64,000 nt of DNA from JBJSXJ01 sp044235425. Its GTDB lineage: Bacteria > Planctomycetota > Planctomycetia > Pirellulales > Pirellulaceae. The notes below the pieces were generated by a model. It ran no database searches. It was given only the letters and a program-made list of their open reading frames with translations, and was not told the origin of the DNA. Where the stretch lies: the NCBI GenBank assembly GCA_044235425.1, contig JBIIHW010000009.1, positions 62,001 to 126,000 on the forward strand. The letters run 5' to 3'. A program made the position numbers and the translations under genes. Below are positions 8,565 through 15,855 of the stretch, piece after piece. The stretch's first letter is position 1; each line of letters starts with the position of its first letter.

Positions 8565-9131
8565 ATGGAATCGATTGAACTGACCGATGGCGGCCTGATG
8601 CTCATCGATCGTCACTTTCTGTCGCCCGAACGGGCGGATCGCTATTTTGTGGAGCTGCGCGATCACTGTGCGTGGGAGCAAAAGCCGGGTGTGTTCGGCC
8701 ACCTGCAACCACGACTCACCGCCTCTTATGGCGATGATGGTGTGACGTATCGCTACTCTCGTACAGTGAATGTGGCACTTCCCTGGACAGCTACGCTCCG
8801 CGAGATCAAGGATCGAATTGAAGCAGCGCGCGGCTGCTATAATTACTGTCTTTTGAATCGTTATCGATCCGGTCAAGACAGCATGGGGATGCATGCGGAC
8901 GATGAGCCCGAGATGGGGGACGTGATCGGTTCATTGTCGCTCGGCGCGACACGCACCTTTCGGATCAAACACAATCGGACGAAAGAGACGCTGCGCTGGC
9001 CGGTCGGTCACGGCACGCTCATCATCATGGCTGGCACGATGCAGAAATTTTGGAAGCACGAAATTCCGAAGACGAAAGAACCGGTTGGCGAGCGGATCAA
9101 TTTGACGTTTCGGCAAATCATCGAGACCTAA
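8565..9131 (+). CDS. AlkB-like Fe(II)/2-oxoglutarate-dependent dioxygenase
   Basis: The 188-residue product matches the bacterial/eukaryotic AlkB-homologue type (ALKBH2/3-like) rather than the longer E. coli AlkB form. Visible signs are YNYCLLNRYRSGQDSMGMHADDEPEMG, which holds the HxD iron ligands (H-A-D), the distal iron His in KHEIPK, and the 2-oxoglutarate-binding Arg in RINLTFR. LGATRTFRIKH is the usual strand between them. Such enzymes remove methyl groups from 1-methyladenine and 3-methylcytosine in DNA or RNA by oxidation. Two close ATGs occur (8561 is out of frame), and the in-frame one at 8565 is used. The next gene starts two bases after its stop. Confidence 0.9.
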   Translation: MESIELTDGGLMLIDRHFLSPERADRYFVELRDHCAWEQKPGVFGHLQPRLTASYGDDGVTYRYSRTVNVALPWTATLREIKDRIEAARGCYNYCLLNRYRSGQDSMGMHADDEPEMGDVIGSLSLGATRTFRIKHNRTKETLRWPVGHGTLIIMAGTMQKFWKHEIPKTKEPVGERINLTFRQIIET

Positions 9132-9133
9132 AC

Positions 9134-9643
9134 ATGAAAAACATTTTGGTCCTGGGGCTACTTACCGCTGGCGTCCTCACGGCCGCTGACACGCCGCCGT
9201 TTAAAATTAGGACCAAGCACGATGATGATCGAGTGGACGTAAAGATGGCCAAGGACCAAGTGGTATTGTCGGTCTCAAGTGCCCGGGGGATCAGCGGCGC
9301 TGTGATTGAACGTCAACATGAAGCATGGCCAGCCGCGATCGTGCTCCACCTGCAACTCAAGGGTTTAGAGAATTTTCAAGTTGCAAGTGATTCGGTAAAA
9401 CTCGCGGCATCGGTGTCAAGTCAGGATGGAAAAGTGCGGATCTGGCAAGGCGACGACGAACAGGCACCGCTCGACAACCGCAGCCCGCTCTGGATGGAGA
9501 TTCGCGCCGTCGGCCAGGATGGCCAGCCCACCACAACGATCCCGCTCAAGGATGGTTATTTTCACGTGCGATTGCCGGCGGCGCTATTCGACGGCAATCC
9601 AAAAACGATCACGATTAATTGGATCGACTTTTATCGGAATTAA
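9134..9643 (+). CDS. Small exported protein of unknown function
   Basis: This 169-residue protein is not recognised. It starts with a clear signal peptide (MKNILVLGLLTAGVLTAAD) and continues as an apparently beta-rich domain with alternating hydrophobic residues (VVLSVSSARGISGAVIERQ, AAIVLHLQLKGLENFQV, YFHVRLPAALF, KTITINWIDFYRN). There is no cysteine or obvious catalytic motif. It begins two bases after the AlkB-like stop, so the two are likely cotranscribed, which is odd for a cytoplasmic repair enzyme and an exported protein and may only reflect compact gene spacing. Confidence 0.7.
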   Translation: MKNILVLGLLTAGVLTAADTPPFKIRTKHDDDRVDVKMAKDQVVLSVSSARGISGAVIERQHEAWPAAIVLHLQLKGLENFQVASDSVKLAASVSSQDGKVRIWQGDDEQAPLDNRSPLWMEIRAVGQDGQPTTTIPLKDGYFHVRLPAALFDGNPKTITINWIDFYRN

Positions 9644-9664
9644 TCGAGTAGCTATCGAATGCCA

Positions 9665-9685
9665 CGGCTCGGCCGTGCCGAGCCG
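9665..9685. terminator. Nine-bp hairpin between convergent genes
   Basis: CGGCTCGGC (9665-9673) pairs perfectly with GCCGAGCCG (9677-9685) over a three-base loop. It lies between the convergent 169-aa protein gene and the S41 protease gene. No T tract follows on either strand, so a bidirectional terminator role is only likely. Confidence 0.5.
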
Positions 9686-9726
9686 CGTTAGTCAACAGAG
9701 AATACCCGCATTATCCCAACGGATGT

Positions 9727-11436
9727 TTAGGGCATGCGAGCCGCTTGGATAGCTGCTTCGAGAGCGGCGTCGGCGGCCTCGGGCGTGGCTGTAGTCGTTG
9801 GCGTGGCCGTAGTCGTTGGCGTGGCTGTAGTCGAGGCTGGTTGCAACGTGGCATCGTCGATCGCAGGCTTGGCAACTGTGCGCACCGTGACATCGGGGCT
9901 CACGCCACGTTTATTGATTTCGTGACCTGCGGGGGAAAAGAACTTAGCGGTCGTCAGTCGAACGCCGGCCGACGAACTGCTGAGCGGAAAAATGCCCTGA
10001 ACGCTGCCTTTACCGTAGCTGCGTTCGCCGACAATTTTTCCGCGCTGATGATCGCGAATCGCGCCCGCGAAAATCTCGCTGGCGCTGGCCGAGTCGCCAT
10101 CGATGATGACGACGAGTGGCAGACGCCAAGTGCCGGACACATGAGCCTTGTAGTCGTTGTCCTCGCTGGCACTTCGCCCGCGAGTCATGACGATAATTCC
10201 ATCCTGGACGAACTTATCTGCCACTTCGACCGACGCGGTGAGCAAGCCACCGGGATTACCTCGCACATCCACGATCAGACGCTGCATGCCTTGCTGCTGC
10301 AGTTTCCACAAAGCGGCATCCACGTCGCGGCTGGTGGTTTTCTGAAAGCTGGTGATCCGCAGATACCCGACTCCAGCATCGGCGTCGACGATTTTCACAT
10401 CTTCGACACTTGGCACCTCGACACGTTCGCGCAGCAGTTTGACGGAGCGTGGTCGGCCCATCAAATCCAGGACCTCCACAGTGACGGCGGAACCGGCAGC
10501 TCCTCGCAGCATGTCAGCAGCTTTGTCGGTTGAAACGTCTCGAGTCGACTGGCCATCTACCGCTACGATCCGCTCGTGCTTTCGCAGTCCACCTTTATCC
10601 GCGGGACTTCCTGAGATCACGTTCACGACGAGCAGCTGCCCGTCTTCCGCTTTGAGCTCGATGCCCAGCCCGACGAAATTGCCCTCGATCTGCGAGAAGA
10701 CGTCGTCGAGTTGATCGGAGGTGAGGAATCCGGAGTAATCGTCCAGGCCATTCATAGCTCCACAGAGGTATTCGTAGACAGCGGCGGTTGTCGGCAGCCC
10801 GATGCGTTCGGTAGCCAGCCGACTGGCTTGCTCGACCAGCTCGCGCGATTCGTTTTGACTGCGCACAACTCGCTGATCGGTGAGCTGCCGAATTTCACGG
10901 CGGCAGGCGTTAATCTGTTCGGCTGGAACATTCGGTAGGAACCGACGCAGGAATACGGGCTCGGTCAGTGCGACTTCTAAATGAAAAGTTCCCTGACGCA
11001 CCAGATCATGCCAGTGAACGGCCTGGACATAGTGAGTCTGAATCTTCCCGAGCACCTCAGTGTAGACATCCAGAGCAGCCGTCTTGTTGGTACCACTTAC
11101 CGATTGAATAAAACTGTTGTCTGCATATCGCCGACTTACGTCGAAGTGTGCCTTGGCGAGCAGGAGTCGATCCTGCAATTCACGATGAGCGGGATGTTGC
11201 CGCAGAGCTTGTTCGTAGTGATTGAGGGCGTCGGCCCAGCGGCGATCGCGTTCGAATTGGCGACCGCGATTGAGCAGCAGCGTTGGATCTTGCGACTCGG
11301 ATACGGTCGGAACCGATGGGGCGGAAACCGTGGCTGAAGGGCTCACGATGAGCAGCCATGCCGCCAACCCTAAGTGCGGCAGTGCCTTCAGGACAACTCG
11401 CAGTGAACTCTTCCAGGCTCGCATGCTCGCAGACAT
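9727..11436 (-). CDS. S41-family C-terminal processing peptidase with PDZ domain
   Basis: A 569-residue exported protease. After a signal segment (LPHLGLAAWLLIVSPSATVSA) there is a TPR-like helical stretch (QFERDRRWADALNHYEQALRQHP, about residues 57-80). A PDZ domain follows (VGLGIELKAEDGQLLVVNVISGSPADKGGLRKHERIVAVDG, about 255-300), then the S41 protease domain with the Ser of DGDSASASEIFAGA and the Lys of ERSYGKGSVQ as the catalytic pair. The tail contains a Thr/Ala/Pro repeat (TTATPTTTATP) encoded by an 18-bp DNA repeat (9784-9836). These enzymes cleave C-terminal tails of periplasmic proteins. No good ribosome site is visible at the ATG used; an internal ATG at 11424 is possible. Confidence 0.92.
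   Translation of the reverse strand: MSASMRAWKSSLRVVLKALPHLGLAAWLLIVSPSATVSAPSVPTVSESQDPTLLLNRGRQFERDRRWADALNHYEQALRQHPAHRELQDRLLLAKAHFDVSRRYADNSFIQSVSGTNKTAALDVYTEVLGKIQTHYVQAVHWHDLVRQGTFHLEVALTEPVFLRRFLPNVPAEQINACRREIRQLTDQRVVRSQNESRELVEQASRLATERIGLPTTAAVYEYLCGAMNGLDDYSGFLTSDQLDDVFSQIEGNFVGLGIELKAEDGQLLVVNVISGSPADKGGLRKHERIVAVDGQSTRDVSTDKAADMLRGAAGSAVTVEVLDLMGRPRSVKLLRERVEVPSVEDVKIVDADAGVGYLRITSFQKTTSRDVDAALWKLQQQGMQRLIVDVRGNPGGLLTASVEVADKFVQDGIIVMTRGRSASEDNDYKAHVSGTWRLPLVVIIDGDSASASEIFAGAIRDHQRGKIVGERSYGKGSVQGIFPLSSSSAGVRLTTAKFFSPAGHEINKRGVSPDVTVRTVAKPAIDDATLQPASTTATPTTTATPTTTATPEAADAALEAAIQAARMP
9784..9836. repeat. 18-bp tandem repeat inside the S41 protease gene
   Basis: CGTGGCTGTAGTCGTTGG occurs at 9784 and, with one change, at 9802, followed by a partial copy at 9820. 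It encodes the Ala/Thr/Pro tail of the protease and keeps the frame. Confidence 0.85.
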
Positions 11437-11906
11437 TCAAAGAGGAGTTGGATCGAAAACAGAAAGCGACGACGGAGTGAGTAAGTCGAATAGGAAATGG
11501 CAGCGGTCGAGGATCGAGGTTGGTTTGCCGTCGTGCTCGACCTTTAACCGAAAAGAATATAGAACACGTTTTTGCAGCAAGCGAAATTTTATTCGCGGGG
11601 TTAAAACAGGTATAATCCGCCCATTTTTAAGGGTGGAAAGGGTTTTTGGGGAACGCGATCGAAACGCGTTCAGAGGATCTCGGGGAATTTGCCTGCGATG
11701 GGGCAAGACACGTTTACGCGCGACGGAATTTCTTCCCGAAGAGGCACGATCCAAGCGGTGCTTGGTGGCAGACCGTCACGCGGCCATCCTAGGACTCGAC
11801 CAAGTCGCGGTCAAATCGGTTCGTCCCCGCTTCCCCCGCCTTGATTTTGCCGGTCGCTTGGCCACAATACTGGCTTGACTTCACGACCTTCGGAGCCGCC
11901 CTGGCC
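11437..11906. other. Divergent intergenic region with a possible long structured leader
   Basis: No gene of normal composition is visible in these 470 bases. A perfect TATAAT at 11611-11616 on the plus strand could be a -10 box; a good -35 box is not present at the expected distance. If it is used, the transcript has a leader of nearly 300 bases before the gene at 11907. That leader contains small hairpins: TCTTC/GAAGA around 11731-11742, and CCAAGC/GCTTGG at 11751-11765 around a three-base loop. Confidence 0.4.
11611..11616 (+). promoter_or_regulatory. Candidate -10 box TATAAT
   Basis: An exact TATAAT in a GC-rich background, upstream of the motif-repeat protein gene. The spacing to a TTTATT-like -35 region is plausible but the match is weak, so the promoter is tentative. 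Confidence 0.35.
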
Positions 11907-12779
11907 ATGTTCGAACAAATCGAGCAACTCAAGCAGCAATACACAGATAAATATGTCGTTGTCGACGAGAGTCGAGCCGAGCTGCTCCGATTTCTCGGGC
12001 AAACTGGCACGGTGAAAACGGTCAACATGAGCGGGCGAGCGCTGGTGCAGTTCGACGGTCACAACAACATTGGCTGGTACGACATCGACTTGGCTTTTTT
12101 GAAAGTCATCGATCAGCCGCTGCCGAAGCCTGAAGAGAAGCCCGCGAAGGCGGCGGCTGAGAAGCCAGCTGCCAAGGCTGCAGCGGCCAAGCCCGCTGCG
12201 GAGAAACCGGCTGCTGCCGCCAAGGCCGCTCCGGCCGCCGGTGCGAAGATGTCTGTCAACGATATTTTGGCGGCCGCTCGAGCCAAGTCGGGTGCCGCTC
12301 CCGCTGCTGCCGCTCCGGCTCCGGCTGCCGAGAAGCCGGCAGCGGCGCCACCAGCCGCGGCCAAGCCTGCTGCAGCTGACCCGAAAAAGATGAGTGTCGC
12401 CGATATTTTAGCTGCCGCTCGGGGCAAAGCTCCGGCCGCCGCGGCACCAGCCGCCGAGAAGCCAGCCGCCGAGAAGCCTGCTGCTGCCGCGAAAGCCGCC
12501 GAACCGGCTGCCAAGCCAGCTCTGGACCCCAAGAAGATGAGCGTTGCGGACATTCTGGCCGCCGCTCGGGGTAAAGCACCCGCTGCACCGGCACCCGCTG
12601 CACCGGCACCCGCTGCACCGGCACCCGCTGCACCGGCACCCGCAGCCGCTGCGCCGGCCGCACCCGAACCTGTGGCAGCCGCCGCCGTACCTGTAGCGGC
12701 TGCCCCCAAGAAGCTCGATCCGAAGAAGATGAGCGTTGAGGAAATTGTGGCTTATTGCCGCCAAGCAGATGGTTCGTAG
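11907..12779 (+). CDS. Ala/Pro/Lys-rich protein with four copies of a KMSVADILAAAR-type motif
   Basis: The ATG at 11907 starts a compact N-terminal domain of about 75 residues (MFEQIEQLKQQYTDKYVVVD ... GTVKTVNMSGRALVQFDG ... GWYDIDLAFLKVID) that looks like a small beta barrel. The remaining 215 residues are a low-complexity Ala/Pro/Lys/Glu linker with four spaced copies of a short motif: KMSVNDILAAARAK, KMSVADILAAARGK (twice) and the terminal KMSVEEIVAYCRQA, beginning at DNA positions 12246, 12387, 12534 and 12726. The motif is predicted to be a short amphipathic helix. The function is unknown; the layout suggests a flexible tether presenting repeated binding motifs. No signal peptide is seen, so it is probably cytoplasmic. 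Confidence 0.8.
   Translation: MFEQIEQLKQQYTDKYVVVDESRAELLRFLGQTGTVKTVNMSGRALVQFDGHNNIGWYDIDLAFLKVIDQPLPKPEEKPAKAAAEKPAAKAAAAKPAAEKPAAAAKAAPAAGAKMSVNDILAAARAKSGAAPAAAAPAPAAEKPAAAPPAAAKPAAADPKKMSVADILAAARGKAPAAAAPAAEKPAAEKPAAAAKAAEPAAKPALDPKKMSVADILAAARGKAPAAPAPAAPAPAAPAPAAPAPAAAAPAAPEPVAAAAVPVAAAPKKLDPKKMSVEEIVAYCRQADGS
12576..12635. repeat. 15-bp tandem repeat (four copies) inside the motif-repeat gene
   Basis: GCACCCGCTGCACCG is repeated four times exactly and encodes Ala-Pro-Ala-Ala-Pro units of the linker. The unit is a multiple of three, so copy-number change would keep the frame. Confidence 0.92.
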
Positions 12780-12832
12780 GTTGCATCACGACACCCGTAA
12801 AGGTGGCTGCAGAGATTACTCATCACGCCACG

Positions 12833-13930
12833 TCATTCGCTGACCGGAGCCGCGGTACGCGTAAGTTTGACCATCGTGTAGCCACGTGCGGATTGTAGTT
12901 CGGGGTCGTCCCAGAGTAACTCCGCAGGGCCGAGTACGTAGTCGAGATACCACTGCGGCGATTTGGTCACCACCATCAACCGGCCACCAGTACGTAACGC
13001 TCGACTTGCTCCGTCCACGAACAGACGAGCGAGTCGATGGTGCGAATAGTAAGGTGGGTTCGCGAGCACCAAGTCATGACCACCGGCCGTCACGCTGGAC
13101 ACAGTTGCATCCAGTTCCACTCGAATGCGCGGCAAATCATTGGCGACCGCGTTTTGTTTCGTACATTCGACGGCGCGGGGATTGGAGTCGAGTGCCAGCA
13201 CGTCCACCGCCGCTGCTCGCCCCGCCGCCACCAGTGCCAGCACCCCCGCCCCGCAGCCAATGTCTACCACTCGCTCGCCGGGCTGAACTTCCAGAGATTC
13301 GATCAACGCGCGAGCACCCGTGTCGATTTCCCGATGCCCAAACACTCCGGGACGACTCGTCACGGCATATAGCCGATCGCGATCGCGAAACATGTAGTGC
13401 GCCGAGTGGTCCTTGAGTTTCTTCAGTGGCTGACGCTTGATCGCTCGATAGACCACGCCGCGGGCACATTTCCAGCCTGAAACCCGGTCAAACAGGCGTT
13501 CTAATTCGTGTCTCAACCAGCGATCCTGCGGATGATCCGTGGCGGCCCAAAGTGCTCCGCCGATCGTCAATTGCCGCTGCGCGGTCTGCAACAACTCGCG
13601 AGTCCATTCGGCATCCCCCTGAGCGGAGAGCGGCAGTGCCACCGCCGCCAGCTGTTCATCCACTGGGTCCGAGAGGCAGGTCAAGCGAACATTTGAGGGC
13701 CCGCCCGCGAGCAACCCGCGGGCGAAAAGCTCTAACGCTCGAGCATAGGCATACGCGTCCCAAAAATTGCAGGCGACCGTAAGCTCGGGCTGACTCGCTG
13801 CCCAGGCTCGTGCCAACTGAGCACGCCCAAGGGTACTGCACAGCACCACCCGCGAATCACCCGTCGGTTGCAATTCCCGCAGACGCTCGATGAGCAGTTG
13901 CTCGGAGATACGAGGTGGCTCGACTTCCAT
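12833..13930 (-). CDS. RsmC/RlmG-like class I SAM-dependent methyltransferase
   Basis: A 365-residue protein with two domains. The N-terminal half resembles a degenerate methyltransferase fold, as in RsmC and RlmG. The C-terminal half has motif I VVDIGCGAGVLALVAA, an acidic residue after VLALDSN for SAM ribose binding, and motif IV LANPPYYSHHRLA, the NPP(Y/F) signature of N-methyltransferases acting on exocyclic amines. By family it should make m2G in rRNA; the exact target is not determined. The ATG at 13930 is preferred over the upstream TTG because GGAGG sits ten bases ahead of it. It follows the DUF3127 gene by about 40 bases on the same strand. Confidence 0.85.
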   Translation of the reverse strand: MEVEPPRISEQLLIERLRELQPTGDSRVVLCSTLGRAQLARAWAASQPELTVACNFWDAYAYARALELFARGLLAGGPSNVRLTCLSDPVDEQLAAVALPLSAQGDAEWTRELLQTAQRQLTIGGALWAATDHPQDRWLRHELERLFDRVSGWKCARGVVYRAIKRQPLKKLKDHSAHYMFRDRDRLYAVTSRPGVFGHREIDTGARALIESLEVQPGERVVDIGCGAGVLALVAAGRAAAVDVLALDSNPRAVECTKQNAVANDLPRIRVELDATVSSVTAGGHDLVLANPPYYSHHRLARLFVDGASRALRTGGRLMVVTKSPQWYLDYVLGPAELLWDDPELQSARGYTMVKLTRTAAPVSE

Positions 13931-13972
13931 GGGCAGCAAGCCTCCAGCGGCGGATGGAGGGGAAAGCCCCGC

Positions 13973-14356
13973 TTAGAAGGGTGCGTCGTTCTCGTTGCCG
14001 AATGGCTGCGACAACTCATCATTCGGATCGCCGGGGACCGTGTCATACTGACCAGGTGCCTTCGCAGCGATCACCTTGAATCCCAACGCTTCCGCGTTAA
14101 GAAAAAACTTCACTTCGCTGGAGGGATCTTTCTGCCAGCGGCGACCGTTGAGTCGATAGGCGATTTCGATCTCGTCACCCACATTCAAACTGTCGGCGGA
14201 ATCACAACCATCGTTGGTGAATTCCACTGGCACATAGTTGGTGAACCGTCCCAAATTCTGCTCCAAAACTACCGTCCGTTTACGAAAGCCCTTTTGACCA
14301 TAGCTCTTCGTGTCCTCAATCAGATGCACGATGCCTCGCACTTTTGCGTCACTCAT
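13973..14356 (-). CDS. DUF3127 protein (OB-fold-like)
   Basis: This 127-residue protein fits DUF3127. It opens with VRGIVHLIEDTKSYGQKGFRKRTVVLEQ, continues with NYVPVEFTNDGCDSADSLNVGDEIEIAYRLNGRRW, and keeps the family pattern of an OB-fold-like beta barrel. The C-terminus is a flexible acidic tail ending NDAPF, which recalls the protein-binding tail of bacterial SSB proteins (DDDIPF). DUF3127 members have been suggested to bind single-stranded nucleic acid, but no experiment is known to me. It is upstream of the RsmC/RlmG-like gene in an apparent two-gene unit. Confidence 0.78.
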   Translation of the reverse strand: MSDAKVRGIVHLIEDTKSYGQKGFRKRTVVLEQNLGRFTNYVPVEFTNDGCDSADSLNVGDEIEIAYRLNGRRWQKDPSSEVKFFLNAEALGFKVIAAKAPGQYDTVPGDPNDELSQPFGNENDAPF

Positions 14357-14599
14357 CTCAGCCTCAGCTTGCGTCGTCAGAAAAAACGGTGGTAGCTGGC
14401 CTGCCGACGATGAATCCTCATCGTCCGCGTTCGCTTGGGGCCAACTCAGGTGTTCAGAGTGTACCGCGAGCCATCGAGCTGGAACAGTCTCGGACCCAAT
14501 TTACCACTCGGGGCGGACCGCCTCGATCTACCGTTGCTTGATGGCGGCTCGACCACTACAACCAAAGCTCATTTCAGTTCCTTAGGAGTTCCCCCGATC

Positions 14600-15742
14600 A
14601 TGGAATTTCGCACGCGTGCAATTCACGTTGGCAACCATCGCGATCCGCAGACAGGGGCCGTTGTGCCACCGATTCACCTGGCGACGACCTTCGTGCAGCC
14701 AGGAGCGGGCGAGTGGGGTGAGTTTGATTACTCGCGCAGCGGCAACCCCACACGGAAGAATCTGGAGACGACGATCGCGTCGCTCGAATCAGGCTGCGGG
14801 GCGCTCGCGTTTGCCTCGGGGATGGCGGCGACGCACTGCGTCACGATGTTACTCGAAGCTGGTGATCACATTGTCGCGGGCAGTGACATTTACGGCGGCT
14901 CCTATCGGCTGTTTCACAAAGTCATCAATCGCTCGGGCATCACGGTGAGCCTGGCGGATAGCACTCGCCTGGATGAATTTGAAGCGGCAATAACGCCTCA
15001 AACAAAACTGCTCTGGATCGAAAGTCCAGGCAACCCCCAGCTATCGATTACCGACATCGCCGCCATTGCGCAAATCGCCAAGCGCCGCAAAATCCTGCTC
15101 GGGATCGACAGTACCTTCGCGACTCCCGTGCTCACCCGTCCACTCGAACTGGGCGTCGATATCGTGATGCACTCGGCAACCAAATATCTGGGTGGCCATA
15201 GCGATGTGCTCGGTGGAGCGTTAGTGGTTGCCGACCCCGAACTCTATCAGCGGCTTTACTTTCTCCAGAATGCCACGGGAGCGGTGCTGGGGCCGTGGGA
15301 ATCGTATCTGTGCAGTCGCGGCATCAAGACCTTGCAGTTACGAGTGCTCGAGCAATGTCGCACGGCACAGCGACTGGCAGAATGGTTGGCGACGGATCGT
15401 CGTGTGCGTCGAGTGCTTTACCCGGGACTGCCAGGGCACCCCGGTCATGAAATCGCTGCGCGACAAATGCAAGGTGGTTTTGGTGCAATGCTCACCATTG
15501 AAATCGCTGGCGACTTTCAGGAAACCAAGCGAGTTTGTCAGTCGACGAAGTTGTTCCAGTTGGCGGTGAGTCTGGGAGCGGTGGAGTCGCTCATCGAACA
15601 GCCGGCTTCGATGTCACACGCTAGTTACGCACCATCCGCTCGGGCCGCACACGGCATCACCGACGGCCTCATTCGACTCTCCGTTGGACTGGAAGCTTTT
15701 GACGATCTGCGGAGCGATCTTGATCAAGCACTTGGCGGCTGA
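14600..15742 (+). CDS. Cystathionine gamma-synthase/lyase family PLP enzyme
   Basis: The ATG at 14600 has AGGAG 11 bases upstream and begins the conserved MEFRTRAIHVGNHRDPQTGAV; upstream in-frame sequence is not conserved. The product has 380 residues, the normal length. Diagnostic parts are YSRSGNPTRKNLE near the N-terminus, ASGMAATHCV for cofactor phosphate binding, WIESPGNPQLSITDIAAIA, and the PLP-binding lysine in HSATKYLGGHSD (about Lys195). The C-terminal domain ends with HGITDGLIRLSVGLE. These enzymes interconvert cystathionine, cysteine and homocysteine precursors. Synthase and lyase cannot be separated from sequence alone, so no metB or metC symbol is given. Confidence 0.9.
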   Translation: MEFRTRAIHVGNHRDPQTGAVVPPIHLATTFVQPGAGEWGEFDYSRSGNPTRKNLETTIASLESGCGALAFASGMAATHCVTMLLEAGDHIVAGSDIYGGSYRLFHKVINRSGITVSLADSTRLDEFEAAITPQTKLLWIESPGNPQLSITDIAAIAQIAKRRKILLGIDSTFATPVLTRPLELGVDIVMHSATKYLGGHSDVLGGALVVADPELYQRLYFLQNATGAVLGPWESYLCSRGIKTLQLRVLEQCRTAQRLAEWLATDRRVRRVLYPGLPGHPGHEIAARQMQGGFGAMLTIEIAGDFQETKRVCQSTKLFQLAVSLGAVESLIEQPASMSHASYAPSARAAHGITDGLIRLSVGLEAFDDLRSDLDQALGG

Positions 15743-15855
15743 GGCGCACCGGATCAGGTGACCTACACAGTTCAGAGCGGCGGGTTCGTACCCTTCAACG
15801 GCTCGGCGTGTAACCCTCTGGAACGATTATGACCACGGGATCTCATGCATCGCGG

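Noticed and set aside
9050..9133. A longer start for the 169-residue exported protein inside the AlkB-like gene
   Set aside because: The ATG at 9134 directly precedes a signal peptide; the upstream extension is antisense-like sequence of the AlkB-like gene in another frame.
11437..11754. A 105-residue minus-strand frame upstream of the S41 protease
   Set aside because: It is arginine-rich with no domain or ribosome site and overlaps the expected promoter region.
12113..12709. A Gly/Ala-rich minus-strand frame across the motif-repeat gene
   Set aside because: It is the complement of the Ala/Pro codons of the real gene and shows no own motif or start signal.
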